From: Acidimicrobiales bacterium
Lineage (GTDB): Bacteria; Actinomycetota; Acidimicrobiia; Acidimicrobiales; Palsa-688
Reading direction: 5' to 3'
Assembly: GCA_019241495.1 (NCBI GenBank)
Contig: JAFAWZ010000007.1
Location: forward strand, 1-11,843
Length of the DNA: 11,843 nucleotides
Part shown: positions 1 to 7,222 of the stretch, piece after piece
Position numbering within the stretch: the stretch's first letter is position 1
Layout: each line of letters opens with the position of its first letter
Made by a program: the position numbers and the translations under genes
The notes under the pieces: model-generated
What the model was told of the DNA's origin: nothing
What the model saw: only the letters and a program-made list of their open reading frames with translations
Database searches by the model: none

Positions 1-25
1 ACGGGCGGGACTCAGCTTCTGAGGC

Positions 26-427
26 TCAAACTCGAATGACGGGCAGGTCGTCCAACTCCAAGTAGTCGACGTCTTGCGTGACCACCGGCACGGCTAGAGC
101 CATGGCAGTTGCGGCTATCCAAGAATCGTTGACCGGCATGCGTTGGCCCGAGTCCCGCAGCAGCACCCGCAGGCGAGCCCATTGCCCGGCGACCGCGTCG
201 TCGATCGGGACCGGATCGAGCGCCATCGCCGCGGTCAGAGTGGTCAGGCGCTGATCGCGAATCCGGACGTCACGAGCAGAAAGCACCCCGGCGCGCAACT
301 CGCCGATCGTGATGACCGACACCGCCAGCTCGTCGGGCAGGCTCGATTCGTCCAGTGGGCGACCGGACTCACGAGCGATGAACACCGTGGTATCAGCCAG
401 TCCGCGCGTCAAGATCCCCCCGGCCAT
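26..427 (-). CDS. vapC: VapC-type PIN-domain ribonuclease toxin
   Basis: This 133-aa protein looks like the toxin of a type II toxin-antitoxin pair, a small Mg-dependent ribonuclease that acts on RNA in the cytoplasm and is held inactive by its antitoxin. The PIN acidic residues are visible: D12 in LADTTVFIA at the end of strand 1, E43 in TIGELRAG, D101 in NDSWIAATA, and D119/D121 in VTQDVDY. Length matches the usual 125-140 aa. It follows the antitoxin gene by 9 bp on the same strand, so the two are almost certainly cotranscribed. No Shine-Dalgarno sequence precedes the ATG, which fits translation coupled to the antitoxin stop. The N-terminus carries a few more residues than usual before strand 1, so a TTG at codon 6 is an alternative start. 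The family call is secure; the RNA target is unknown. Confidence 0.9.
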   Translation of the reverse strand: MAGGILTRGLADTTVFIARESGRPLDESSLPDELAVSVITIGELRAGVLSARDVRIRDQRLTTLTAAMALDPVPIDDAVAGQWARLRVLLRDSGQRMPVNDSWIAATAMALAVPVVTQDVDYLELDDLPVIRV

Positions 428-436
428 TGGAGGAGC

Positions 437-688
437 TCACCGAGCGAGGTCGTCAGTGGTGTCGGGGGCCAAGCCCCGCAGCTCGCCGAGCAGGCCGGGG
501 TCGGCCTGGCACCGGGCCAACCGCCGCGCCAGCTCGCTGGCGGGAACCCAGCGGGATCGGGGGCGCAACGGACGCAACTCGGCGACGGGTTGGCCGTCCA
601 CCGTGATCACGATGTCCTCTCCGGCGGCGACCCGGCGCAGCAGGCCCCGGGTGTCGTTTCGCAGCGCTCTCGAGGCTACCTCGCTCAT
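437..688 (-). CDS. Phd/YefM-type antitoxin of the VapC pair
   Basis: This 83-aa protein is the cognate antitoxin. Residues 1-40 match the Phd/YefM DNA-binding fold: a VASRALRNDTRGLLRRVAAGE helix region followed by the strand pair DIVITVDGQPVAELRP. The C-terminal half (about 45-83), rich in Arg, Leu and Asp, is the likely toxin-wrapping segment. Family knowledge says such antitoxins dimerise, bind an operator over their own promoter and repress with the toxin as co-repressor. The gene lies 9 bp upstream of the toxin. It starts 39 bp after the stop of the secreted phosphatase gene, and that gap contains a promoter-like -10 and a perfect palindrome. The ATG at 688 is the only sensible start, because the -10 lies 6 bp upstream and the transcript would be leaderless. 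Confidence 0.9.
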   Translation of the reverse strand: MSEVASRALRNDTRGLLRRVAAGEDIVITVDGQPVAELRPLRPRSRWVPASELARRLARCQADPGLLGELRGLAPDTTDDLAR

Positions 689-694
689 GCCACA

Positions 695-705
695 AGTGTA
701 GCATA
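695..705 (-). promoter_or_regulatory. -10 region of antitoxin promoter, leaderless transcript
   Basis: On the minus strand, TACACT (700-695) ends 6 bp before the ATG at 688, and TATGCT (705-700) overlaps it. Either hexamer places transcription start within a few bases of the start codon, so the mRNA would be leaderless or nearly so. No SD is present, which agrees. I see no convincing -35. Confidence 0.45.
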
Positions 706-710
706 TATGC
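701..710. promoter_or_regulatory. Palindromic operator candidate of the Phd/VapC locus
   Basis: GCATATATGC is a perfect 10-bp palindrome. It extends to an imperfect 16-bp one (698-713), with matched GT and AC outside one mismatched pair. It lies 12 bp before the antitoxin ATG, next to or overlapping the -10 elements. Phd/YefM antitoxins are known to bind short palindromes at this position, so I infer autoregulation. Seen directly: symmetry and position. Inferred: the binding protein. Confidence 0.55.
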
Positions 711-727
711 GACGAGGCGGAATCGGT

Positions 728-3121
728 TTAAGCGCCGCCCGTCTGCCCGGCCAGAGCGTCGGCTTGGTCCAGCACCGCCCCGCACTGGGCGATTAGACCC
801 TGAGCATCGGGGACCTCCTGGCCGGCGAACTCGGCCTGCGCCAGCGCGTCCTTGATCTTGGCCGCCAGGCGGTCCCGGTGGGCGCCCAGCGCGGCGAGCG
901 TCGCCGACATCTCCTGGTAGGTCGAGTCGCCCGCCGCCGATCCCGACGCCAGGGCGGACGTGTCGGCCACGAGCACGTCGGTGCCGAAGCGGCCCACGCT
1001 GGAGTTCAGTTGCTTGTAGCACTGGGCCAGCGGCAGGAATCTGTCATCGGCGGTGGCTCCGGGGTGGACGGTCAGGTCCTCGACCAGGACCCGGCCGTCG
1101 GTGATGTAGTCGTCCTTCAGGCCGGAGTCGGCCATGATCGTCGGGCGGATGTCGGTGTGATCAGCCCATGTCCCTGGATTGGCCACCTGGGTGTCCAGCG
1201 AGGGGTTGGCGTTGGCCGCCCCGGCCGAGCTGGGGCCTTGGGCCGCGCTCGACCCGTCTATACCCCGGTGGGCGACACCGGGTCCGACCAATCCGAGCCA
1301 GGTGTTGTTGATCTCGGGAGCGTAGTAGCCGTGGTCCCAGGCGTAGAAGTCGTTGGTGGAGCTGCAGTTGGCTGCCGCGTTGGCTGCCGTCGTGCCTGTC
1401 GCACATTTATCGGTGGTGCCGGATTGCAAGTAGAAGTCCGGCTTCGGGAACACGGTGAAAGACGGCGTGCGGTTCGGGTCGGCGTCCGCGAAGTGCAGGA
1501 GCTGCTCGACCGTCGGATCGGCCTCGTACTGGGCGACGTTCTCGGTGGCTCCATCCCACTGGTCTTTGGCCGTGGCCGAGGCAAAGGCCCGCTCTAGCTG
1601 ACGGGTGTCGGGACTGTCGGGGCCGGGGTTGCCGGTGATGTACACGGCGTTGCCCTGCGGCTCGTTGTAGAACCCGGTGGTGACGCCCTGCTGAGCTGCT
1701 AGCAGGCCGTGGATATCCACCTGCTGTTCGCCGATCTTGCCAGCGTAGGAGCAGGTGTACCCGGAGGTGCCGGGCGTGCCCGAGCAAGTGGGGCTCGCGG
1801 CCCGGCCCACGTTGGCTCCCGAGAAGTGGTCACCTTCGTCGGCTGTGAACACGAACAACGTGTTCGACGCGTTGATCCCATCATTCCCCAGCCGGCCGAA
1901 GAAGGTCGCGAACGCCTGGTTGTAGGCGGCCAGGGTGGCCTGGTAGCACGGGTCGCCGGGCCCTTGGGCCGTGCCGGGGTTGGAGCAGCCCGACTGCCCG
2001 GGCTTCTTCTCGTGGGCGTCTGAGATGTAGGCGTAGGTGACGGGCACCCCGACCTCTTGCATGTCGGCGACGTAGGCGAGTGATTGGGCCGCGCTGATCG
2101 GCCCGAAGCCCGGGAAACCGGGCGTGTGGGTGTACTGGCCGTCCAGCTCCTTCCCATTGAGGTCGACCAGGTTCCCGCCCGCGTCGGTCACCTGGTAAGT
2201 ACTTCCGTTGACGGTCCGGACCCCACTCGGACCGTTCGCCGCTTGGGCCAACTGGGGTTGAAGATACTTGTGACCGAACACGGCCTGGAAACCGTTATAG
2301 CCGCCGGGCTCGTCAGGCAGGACGTCGGCGGCAGCAGTGGAAGACGTTCCCGTTTCTCCGAACTTCTGGGCTTGGGCCGTCGTGCAGAAGGAGTCGCTCT
2401 TGGCGCAGTGGACGGCCAGGCCGACATAGTCGTTGGTCTCTTGGTCCTTGAAAGAATCCTTGTCGGCGTTGTACTGGGCCACCTCGGGCGACTTGGAGCC
2501 GAAGACGTTGGCCAGGTCGGGGTTGGTGTTCTCCAGCTCCATGTTGGAGGTCGACACCGCGCCGAAGTCGCAGCCGGCCCGGGTGAAGGGCACCCACGGG
2601 GCGGGCGGGGTGGCCGGCGGCTGACCGCTCGCCGGCACCGAGGCCGAGTACGCCATGTTCGGGTAGGCGTCCGCACCGAAGGTCCCGGTCCAGTAGGAGA
2701 AGGCGGACTGGCTGCTGACCGACCCGCCCGGCTGGTAGACCTCGTAGCTGTTGGAGATCCCGAGTCCCTGGCGGTCACCGTAGAGGCCGGTGTAATTGGT
2801 GAGGGTGTCGTCGGCGGTGTGGGCGATCAGCGGCGTGTGGCTGTTGGACAACAACGTGCCTTGGCCGGTGATGAAGTTCTGGAGGGCGGGCATCTGCTCG
2901 AGGTCGGAGAGGACGTTCGGGTTGTCCCGGTTGAAGTGCACGTTGTCGAAGGTGATCTCGATCACATGGGAGATCCCGTTGCCGAGCTGGCATCCGGTGG
3001 AGATGGTCGACGTCGTGGTCGCCCCCGCGTTGCCCACCCCCGGTCCCACCGATATGAGCGCTCCGGTGACGACCGCGGCGCCGGCGGCCACGGTCGCGCT
3101 GAGACGTCCCCACATTCGCAT
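728..3121 (-). CDS. Secreted alkaline-phosphatase-superfamily phosphoesterase
   Basis: This protein of 797 aa (from the ATG at 3121) is an exported metal-dependent hydrolase of the alkaline phosphatase superfamily, probably acting on phosphoesters outside the cell. Residues 1-35 form a signal peptide: RMWGR, then an Ala/Val-rich core, with cleavage near NAGA. Superfamily features in order: D59 in ITFDNVHF; a likely nucleophile T102 in LIAHTADD followed by TGLYGDRQG; D368/H370 in ISDAHE; D428, D431 and H432 in TADEGDH; D596/H597 in WDHG, followed by TWLGLVGPGV; and D654/H655 in ADHTDIRPT. Residues about 700-797 form an Ala-rich helical tail. Many Cys residues in the mature part suggest disulfides. 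The frame stays open upstream to a TTG at 3160 (810 aa), but neither start has an SD. I chose the ATG because it gives a compact signal peptide. The substrate is unknown; phosphatase, phosphodiesterase or phospholipase activity are all possible. Confidence 0.8.
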   Translation of the reverse strand: MRMWGRLSATVAAGAAVVTGALISVGPGVGNAGATTTSTISTGCQLGNGISHVIEITFDNVHFNRDNPNVLSDLEQMPALQNFITGQGTLLSNSHTPLIAHTADDTLTNYTGLYGDRQGLGISNSYEVYQPGGSVSSQSAFSYWTGTFGADAYPNMAYSASVPASGQPPATPPAPWVPFTRAGCDFGAVSTSNMELENTNPDLANVFGSKSPEVAQYNADKDSFKDQETNDYVGLAVHCAKSDSFCTTAQAQKFGETGTSSTAAADVLPDEPGGYNGFQAVFGHKYLQPQLAQAANGPSGVRTVNGSTYQVTDAGGNLVDLNGKELDGQYTHTPGFPGFGPISAAQSLAYVADMQEVGVPVTYAYISDAHEKKPGQSGCSNPGTAQGPGDPCYQATLAAYNQAFATFFGRLGNDGINASNTLFVFTADEGDHFSGANVGRAASPTCSGTPGTSGYTCSYAGKIGEQQVDIHGLLAAQQGVTTGFYNEPQGNAVYITGNPGPDSPDTRQLERAFASATAKDQWDGATENVAQYEADPTVEQLLHFADADPNRTPSFTVFPKPDFYLQSGTTDKCATGTTAANAAANCSSTNDFYAWDHGYYAPEINNTWLGLVGPGVAHRGIDGSSAAQGPSSAGAANANPSLDTQVANPGTWADHTDIRPTIMADSGLKDDYITDGRVLVEDLTVHPGATADDRFLPLAQCYKQLNSSVGRFGTDVLVADTSALASGSAAGDSTYQEMSATLAALGAHRDRLAAKIKDALAQAEFAGQEVPDAQGLIAQCGAVLDQADALAGQTGGA

Positions 3122-3198
3122 GAGGAGGAGGCTAGGAGGGCCCTTCGACGCCCGGGCCAACAGAAGATGAACCGCGGCCGAAGCTTGTCTTTATCGAG

Positions 3199-4215
3199 TC
3201 AGCTCTCCTTCTCGGCGTGGCCGCCGAATTCCTTGCGCATGGCGGACAGGATCCGGTCGGCGAAGTCGGCCTCGCCCCGCGACGAGAACCGCTCGAAGAG
3301 GGCGGCGGCCAGCACGTGGGCGGGGACGGCCTCGTCGATCGCCGCGGCGAGCGTCCATCGGCCCTCCCCCGAGTCGGAGACCCGCCCGGTGAAGCTGTCC
3401 ATCCCGGGGTCGGCGTGGAGGGCGTGGGCGGTGAGGTCCAAGAGCCATGAGGCGACGACGCTCCCCCGCCGCCACAGCTCGGCCACCTCGGCCACCTCGA
3501 TGTCGTACTTGTAGTAGTCAGGGTTGGACAAAGGGGTGGTCTCCGCGTCGGCCACCACGTTCGGGTCATTGCCGATGTTGGCCTTGTGCAGGATGTTCAG
3601 ACCCTCGGCGTAGGCGGCCATGATCCCGTACTCCACGCCGTTGTGGACCATCTTCACGAAGTGACCGGCGCCGTTCGGGCCGCAGTGGAGGTACCCCTGC
3701 TCGGCGGTGGAGGGCTCCCCGGTCCGCCCTTCGGTGCGAGGGGCGGCGCCTACGCCGGGGGCGATGGTCTTGAAGATCGGGCCCAACCGGGCGACCACCG
3801 CTTCTTCGCCCCCGATCATCAGGCAGAAACCACGCTCGAGCCCGAAGACGCCGCCACTGGTGCCGACGTCGACGTAGTGGATGCCCTTCTTCTTCAGTTC
3901 GGCGGCCCGGTGGATGTCGTCGTGGTAGTACGAGTTGCCGCCGTCGATGATGACGTCTCCCGGCTCCATGGCCGCGGCGAGCTTCTCGACGGTTTCTCCG
4001 GTGTAGGCGGCGGGGACCATGACCCACGCCGCTCTGGGCTTTTGGAGCTGGGCGACGAATTCCTCGACGGTGGTGGCGCCGGTAGCCCCCTCCCCCGCCA
4101 GCGCCTTGACCGCCGCTTCGCTCATGTCGTAGACGACGCATTCGTGGCCGTCGCGTATGAGGCGGCGCACCAGGCCGGCGCCCATCCTTCCCAGACCGAC
4201 CATGCCGAGCTGCAT
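3199..4215 (-). CDS. gnd: 6-phosphogluconate dehydrogenase, decarboxylating (short type)
   Basis: This 338-aa enzyme should convert 6-phosphogluconate to ribulose 5-phosphate and CO2 in the oxidative pentose phosphate pathway. The Rossmann motif GLGRMG (7-12) opens the protein. The substrate site shows DGGNSYYHDD (91-100) and VGTSGGVFG (117-125), and the catalytic region GAGHFVKMVHNG (182-193) holds K188 and N192. It is the short form (about 300-340 aa), not the 470-aa form. D30 at the end of the second strand (VVYDMS) would favour NAD+ over NADP+, as in GndA/YqeC-type enzymes; this is inference. The frame is open to 4269, but the ATG at 4215 has a perfect AGGAGG (4222-4227) 6 bp upstream and starts directly with strand 1, so it is chosen. 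It lies 64 bp downstream of proB on the same strand and may be read from the ribosomal operon. Confidence 0.93.
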   Translation of the reverse strand: MQLGMVGLGRMGAGLVRRLIRDGHECVVYDMSEAAVKALAGEGATGATTVEEFVAQLQKPRAAWVMVPAAYTGETVEKLAAAMEPGDVIIDGGNSYYHDDIHRAAELKKKGIHYVDVGTSGGVFGLERGFCLMIGGEEAVVARLGPIFKTIAPGVGAAPRTEGRTGEPSTAEQGYLHCGPNGAGHFVKMVHNGVEYGIMAAYAEGLNILHKANIGNDPNVVADAETTPLSNPDYYKYDIEVAEVAELWRRGSVVASWLLDLTAHALHADPGMDSFTGRVSDSGEGRWTLAAAIDEAVPAHVLAAALFERFSSRGEADFADRILSAMRKEFGGHAEKES

Positions 4216-4279
4216 CTCACGCCTCCTGTCTCGAAACTGCTCCATCCTGGCAGACCGCCCCGGGCCCACCAGCGGGGGT

Positions 4280-5374
4280 TCACGGGAGGATCACGAGGTC
4301 GTCGCGACGGACGACCTCGGCGGGTATATCCGGCGGCAGGTCGGCGCTGCGCCGCCCGCCCAGCTCCGCGACCTGGCGGGCCGAGTAGCGGGTGAGCCCT
4401 TTGGCGAATACCGCGCCGTCGGGTCCGGCCAGCTCCACCGCGTCCTCGGCATCGAACGACCCGGCCGCCGAGGTGATACCGGCCGGCAGGAGGGAAACCG
4501 GCCGCGAGGTCAGCGCCCGCCGGGCGCCCTCGTCCACGAATATGGTCCCCGACGAGGCCACCGCGAAGGCGATCCACAACTTGCGGGCGGGCAGCCGGAC
4601 CGCCCTTGGGACGAACACGGTGCCCGCCCCCGGCACCCCTTCCAGGGCGTCGCGCACCACGTCGACCCGGGTAGCCCCAGCGATGACCGTCCGCACACCC
4701 GACCACGCCGCGATCTTCGCCGCCGCCAGCTTGGAGGTCATGCCGCCGCTTCCCCGGGCCGTGCCGGCGCCGCCTGCCCGGGCCTCGAGCTCGTGGTCGA
4801 CGGCCACGATCTCTTCGATGAGCGACGCCTCGGAGTCCAGCCGGGGGTCTCCGGTCAGGAGCCCGGGGGTATCGGTCAGGATGACCAACAGGTCGGCCGT
4901 CAACAAGTGGGAAACGAGGGCGGCCAGTCGATCGTTGTCCCCGAAGCGGATCTCGTCGTCGGCAATGGCGTCGTTCTCGTTGATCACCGGCACCACCCCG
5001 AGGTCCAAGAGCACCCGGAGCGTCTGGCGGGCGTGGAGGTACTGCTGGCGGTTCACGAAGTCGAGGGGTGCGAGCAGCACCTGCCCGGCGACCAGGCCGT
5101 GGGCGGCCAGGGCCCGGTTGTAGTGGTCCACCAGGTGGGCCTGGCCCACCGCCGACACGGCCTGGAGGACCGCCGGGTCGGTCGGCCGGCCCAAGCCGAG
5201 CACGGGCAGACCCGCCGCGATGGCCCCGCTCGACACGATCACCACCCGCTCGCCCGCCGCCCGCAGCCCGGCCACCTCGGTGCACAGTTTCTCGATGGCC
5301 GCCGGGCGGATGGCCCCCCGGTCGTCGGTGAGCGACGATGTCCCGATCTTGGCCACGACCAGGCGACCGGCCAC
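4280..5374 (-). CDS. proB: Glutamate 5-kinase with PUA domain
   Basis: This 364-aa enzyme phosphorylates glutamate to glutamyl 5-phosphate, the first step of proline synthesis. The amino-acid kinase domain (about 1-260) has VAKIGTSSLT with K9, SSGAI (48-52), INENDAI (131-137), GDNDRLAALV (145-154) and the GGMTSKLAAAK stretch (210-220). The C-terminal PUA domain (about 262-364) begins near ARKLWIAF and is typical of full-length ProB. Length is standard. The start is GTG at 5374, 4 bp after the obg stop, with only a distant GAGG, so translational coupling to obg is likely. The obg-proB order is common in actinobacteria and related groups. The usual next gene, proA, is absent here, and gnd lies in its place. 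In the family, proline feedback acts on the kinase domain; whether it does so here cannot be seen. Confidence 0.96.
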   Translation of the reverse strand: MAGRLVVAKIGTSSLTDDRGAIRPAAIEKLCTEVAGLRAAGERVVIVSSGAIAAGLPVLGLGRPTDPAVLQAVSAVGQAHLVDHYNRALAAHGLVAGQVLLAPLDFVNRQQYLHARQTLRVLLDLGVVPVINENDAIADDEIRFGDNDRLAALVSHLLTADLLVILTDTPGLLTGDPRLDSEASLIEEIVAVDHELEARAGGAGTARGSGGMTSKLAAAKIAAWSGVRTVIAGATRVDVVRDALEGVPGAGTVFVPRAVRLPARKLWIAFAVASSGTIFVDEGARRALTSRPVSLLPAGITSAAGSFDAEDAVELAGPDGAVFAKGLTRYSARQVAELGGRRSADLPPDIPAEVVRRDDLVILP

Positions 5375-5378
5375 GGCG

Positions 5379-6608
5379 CTAGTCGGCCTCGTACTCGAAC
5401 TCGAAGGTCCCGATGCGCACCAGGTCCCCCGAGCGGGCCCCGGCCCGGGCCAGGGCCCGGTCCACCCCGAGACCGCGGAGGCGAGCCTGGGCGTATTCGA
5501 GGGCTTCGGGGATGGTCAGGTCGGACAACGCCACGGCCCGGGCCGCGGCCCGCCCGCCCACCAGCCAGGCTCCGTCCCTGTCGCGCGACACGGCTACGCC
5601 GCCAGGCTCGGGGCGGTGAACCACGTACCGGCTCACCGGGCCGAGCTCGGACCGTGCCGCCTCGACCAGCACGGCCAGCTCGCCGAGCACGGGTCGCAGA
5701 CCCACCCCGGTCAGAGCGGAGATCTTCGGGCCCTCCCGGTCGGAGGTCGCGGCGTCCGCTTTCGATCCCACCACCAACCGGGGCCTGGACAAAAGTTCAG
5801 GCTGGTAGCGGCGGAGCTCATCCAGCAGGATCGCCTCCTGCTCGGCCGCCGGTCGGCCGTCTGCGGGGGCCAGGTCGATCAACACGAGCAGGACCCGGGC
5901 CCGTTCGATGTGGCGGAGGAAGCGGTGCCCGAGACCCTTGCCCTCGCTCGCCCCCTCGATGAGGCCGGGGATGTCGGCCAGGACGAACTCGTGGTCCTCG
6001 AAGCGGACCACCCCGAGGTGAGGCTCCAAGGTGGTGAACGGGTAGTCGGCGATCTTCGGCTTGGCCGCCGACACCCGCGAGATGAACGTGCTCTTGCCCG
6101 CGTTGGGAAATCCGACAAGGGCCACGTCGGCCATCAACTTCAACTCGAGGTTGAGCCAGCGCTCCTCCCCCACCTCGGCCTGCTCCGCGAAAGCGGGGGC
6201 CCGGCGCCGGTTGGAAAGAAACCGGGCGTTGCCCCGCCCGCCCTCGCCCCCGCGGGCGGCCAGCCAGCGATCGCCGGGGCGGGCCAGATCGGCGAGCACC
6301 GTGCCGTCGGCGTCGCGGACCACGGTTCCCTCCGGCACCGGCACTTCGAGATCGGCCCCCGAGCGGCCGTGGCGGGCCTTGCCCTGGCCGTGGGTGCCGC
6401 GACCGGCCCGGCGATGGGGATGGTCCCGGAACCCGTAGAGCGACGCCACGTTCCGGTCGGTCAGGAGCCAGACGTCTCCACCCTTGCCGCCGTCACCGCC
6501 GTCGGGGCCGCCCTTGGCCACGTGGGCCTCGCGGCGGAAAGAGACTGCCCCCGCGCCGCCGTCCCCTCCTTTTACATGGACCTGAGCTTCGTCGACGAAG
6601 GAGGAGAT
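5379..6608 (-). CDS. obg: Obg/CgtA GTPase, apparent ATC start
   Basis: This GTPase (409 aa from the ATC at 6608) acts in late 50S ribosome assembly and stress control. The Obg fold (1-158) is Gly-rich, with KGGDGGAG and KGGPDGGDGG. The G domain shows GFPNAGKST (166-174), DYPFTT (188-193), DIPG (212-215), SKAD (282-285, in place of NKxD) and SAL (297-299). A C-terminal OCT domain (about 324-409) follows. The first canonical start in frame is GTG at 6521, which would delete 29 conserved residues. Upstream of it the frame reads FVDEAQVHVKGG, a textbook Obg N-terminus, and the only room for a start is the ATC immediately after the rpmA TGA, with GAGG (6614-6617) 5 bp upstream. The rpmA and obg frames are the same, separated only by that TGA. 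A sequencing error (ATG read as ATC) or stop readthrough are alternatives. Identity is certain; the start is not. Confidence 0.93.
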   Translation of the reverse strand: MSSFVDEAQVHVKGGDGGAGAVSFRREAHVAKGGPDGGDGGKGGDVWLLTDRNVASLYGFRDHPHRRAGRGTHGQGKARHGRSGADLEVPVPEGTVVRDADGTVLADLARPGDRWLAARGGEGGRGNARFLSNRRRAPAFAEQAEVGEERWLNLELKLMADVALVGFPNAGKSTFISRVSAAKPKIADYPFTTLEPHLGVVRFEDHEFVLADIPGLIEGASEGKGLGHRFLRHIERARVLLVLIDLAPADGRPAAEQEAILLDELRRYQPELLSRPRLVVGSKADAATSDREGPKISALTGVGLRPVLGELAVLVEAARSELGPVSRYVVHRPEPGGVAVSRDRDGAWLVGGRAAARAVALSDLTIPEALEYAQARLRGLGVDRALARAGARSGDLVRIGTFEFEYEAD

Positions 6609-6617
6609 TCAGGCCTC
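6606..6617 (-). promoter_or_regulatory. obg initiation site: GAGG, rpmA TGA, ATC
   Basis: On the minus strand the sequence reads GAGG-CC-TGA-ATC. The SD-like GAGG at 6617-6614 is 5 bp from ATC at 6608-6606, and the rpmA stop lies between them. The spacing is normal for bacterial initiation, which supports ATC as the start of obg. A second, parallel arrangement, GAGGCCCAC-GTG, occurs at the internal GTG at 6521 and could start a shortened form. Confidence 0.5.
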
Positions 6618-6863
6618 GGTGAGGATGTCCACCAGCCGGCGGCCCTTGCGGGTCCCGAACTTCACCTTGCCTTCGCACAGGGCGAACAAGGTGTCGTCAC
6701 CGCCCCTGCCGACGTTCTCGCCGGGGTGGAAGTGGGTGCCGCGCTGGCGGACGATGATGGACCCGGCCGACACCGACGTGCCGTCGAACGCCTTCACCCC
6801 GAGCCGCTTGGCGGCCGAGTCGCGGCCGTTTCGGGTCGAGCCGCCGCCCTTGGTCTTCGACAT
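6609..6863 (-). CDS. rpmA: 50S ribosomal protein L27
   Basis: This 84-aa ribosomal protein lies near the peptidyl-transferase centre of the large subunit. The start SKTKGGGSTRNGRDSAAKRLG is the flexible N-terminal tail plus the conserved entry into the fold, and IIVRQRGTHFHPGENVGRGGDDTLFAL is the family core. It lacks the cleavable N-terminal extension seen in Firmicutes. The ATG at 6863 has AGGAGG (6872-6877) 8 bp upstream, inside the end of rplU, whose stop lies 3 bp before the ATG. Its own TGA abuts the apparent ATC start of obg. It is part of the rplU-rpmA-obg-proB operon. Confidence 0.98.
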   Translation of the reverse strand: MSKTKGGGSTRNGRDSAAKRLGVKAFDGTSVSAGSIIVRQRGTHFHPGENVGRGGDDTLFALCEGKVKFGTRKGRRLVDILTEA

Positions 6864-6866
6864 CGC

Positions 6867-7199
6867 TCAGGCCTCCTGCGTGCTGGTGCCGGCCACTTCG
6901 ATGCCGGTTATCTCGATAGTGGTGTACTTCTGGCGGTGACCCCACGCCTTGCGGCCGCGGGTCTTGGGCTTGTAGGTGAAGCCCCTGATCTTCGGGCCCT
7001 TGGCCTCGCCGATCACCCGGGCCGCGACCTTGGCCCCCGACAGCTGCTCGGCCGTCGACAGCACCGTGTCGCCGGCGACCAGGAGGATGGGCTGGAAGCT
7101 CACTTCGTCGCCGTCAGCCGCGCCGAGCCGCTCGACGGAGAGGGTCTGGCCCTCCTCGACTCGCTCCTGCTTGCCTCCGGTCTTTATCACCGCATACAC
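6867..7199 (-). CDS. rplU: 50S ribosomal protein L21
   Basis: This 110-aa protein binds 23S rRNA in the large subunit. The family start YAVIKTGGKQERVEEG is followed by KVAARVIGEAKGPKIRGFTYKPKTRGRKAWGHRQKYT, the RNA-binding core. Length is close to the usual 100-105 aa, with a short C-terminal tail ending in TSTQEA. It begins with GTG at 7199 and has no SD; a -10 hexamer lies 9 bp upstream, so the mRNA is probably leaderless. It is the first gene of the operon; the VapC-like gene on the same strand ends 23 bp upstream. Confidence 0.98.
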   Translation of the reverse strand: MYAVIKTGGKQERVEEGQTLSVERLGAADGDEVSFQPILLVAGDTVLSTAEQLSGAKVAARVIGEAKGPKIRGFTYKPKTRGRKAWGHRQKYTTIEITGIEVAGTSTQEA

Positions 7200-7208
7200 A
7201 AGCGGGAA

Positions 7209-7214
7209 AGTATA
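7209..7214 (-). promoter_or_regulatory. -10 element of the rplU operon
   Basis: TATACT on the minus strand matches the sigma-70-type -10 consensus at five of six positions and ends 9 bp before the rplU GTG. Transcription would start about 2-4 bp before the start codon. The 23-bp gap to the upstream gene leaves no room for an L21 leader RNA. No good -35 is seen at 16-18 bp, where the sequence falls within the end of the VapC-like gene. Confidence 0.5.
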
Positions 7215-7222
7215 TCGGGCGC

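Noticed and set aside
11..23. CTCAG-CTT-CTGAG hairpin just after the VapC stop, as a terminator.
   Set aside because: The stem is only 5 bp and no T-run follows before the window edge, so a terminator cannot be supported.
4216..4279. Possible terminator or promoter in the gap between proB and gnd.
   Set aside because: GC-rich C and G runs are present but no stable hairpin with a T-run and no clear -10; only the gnd SD is convincing.
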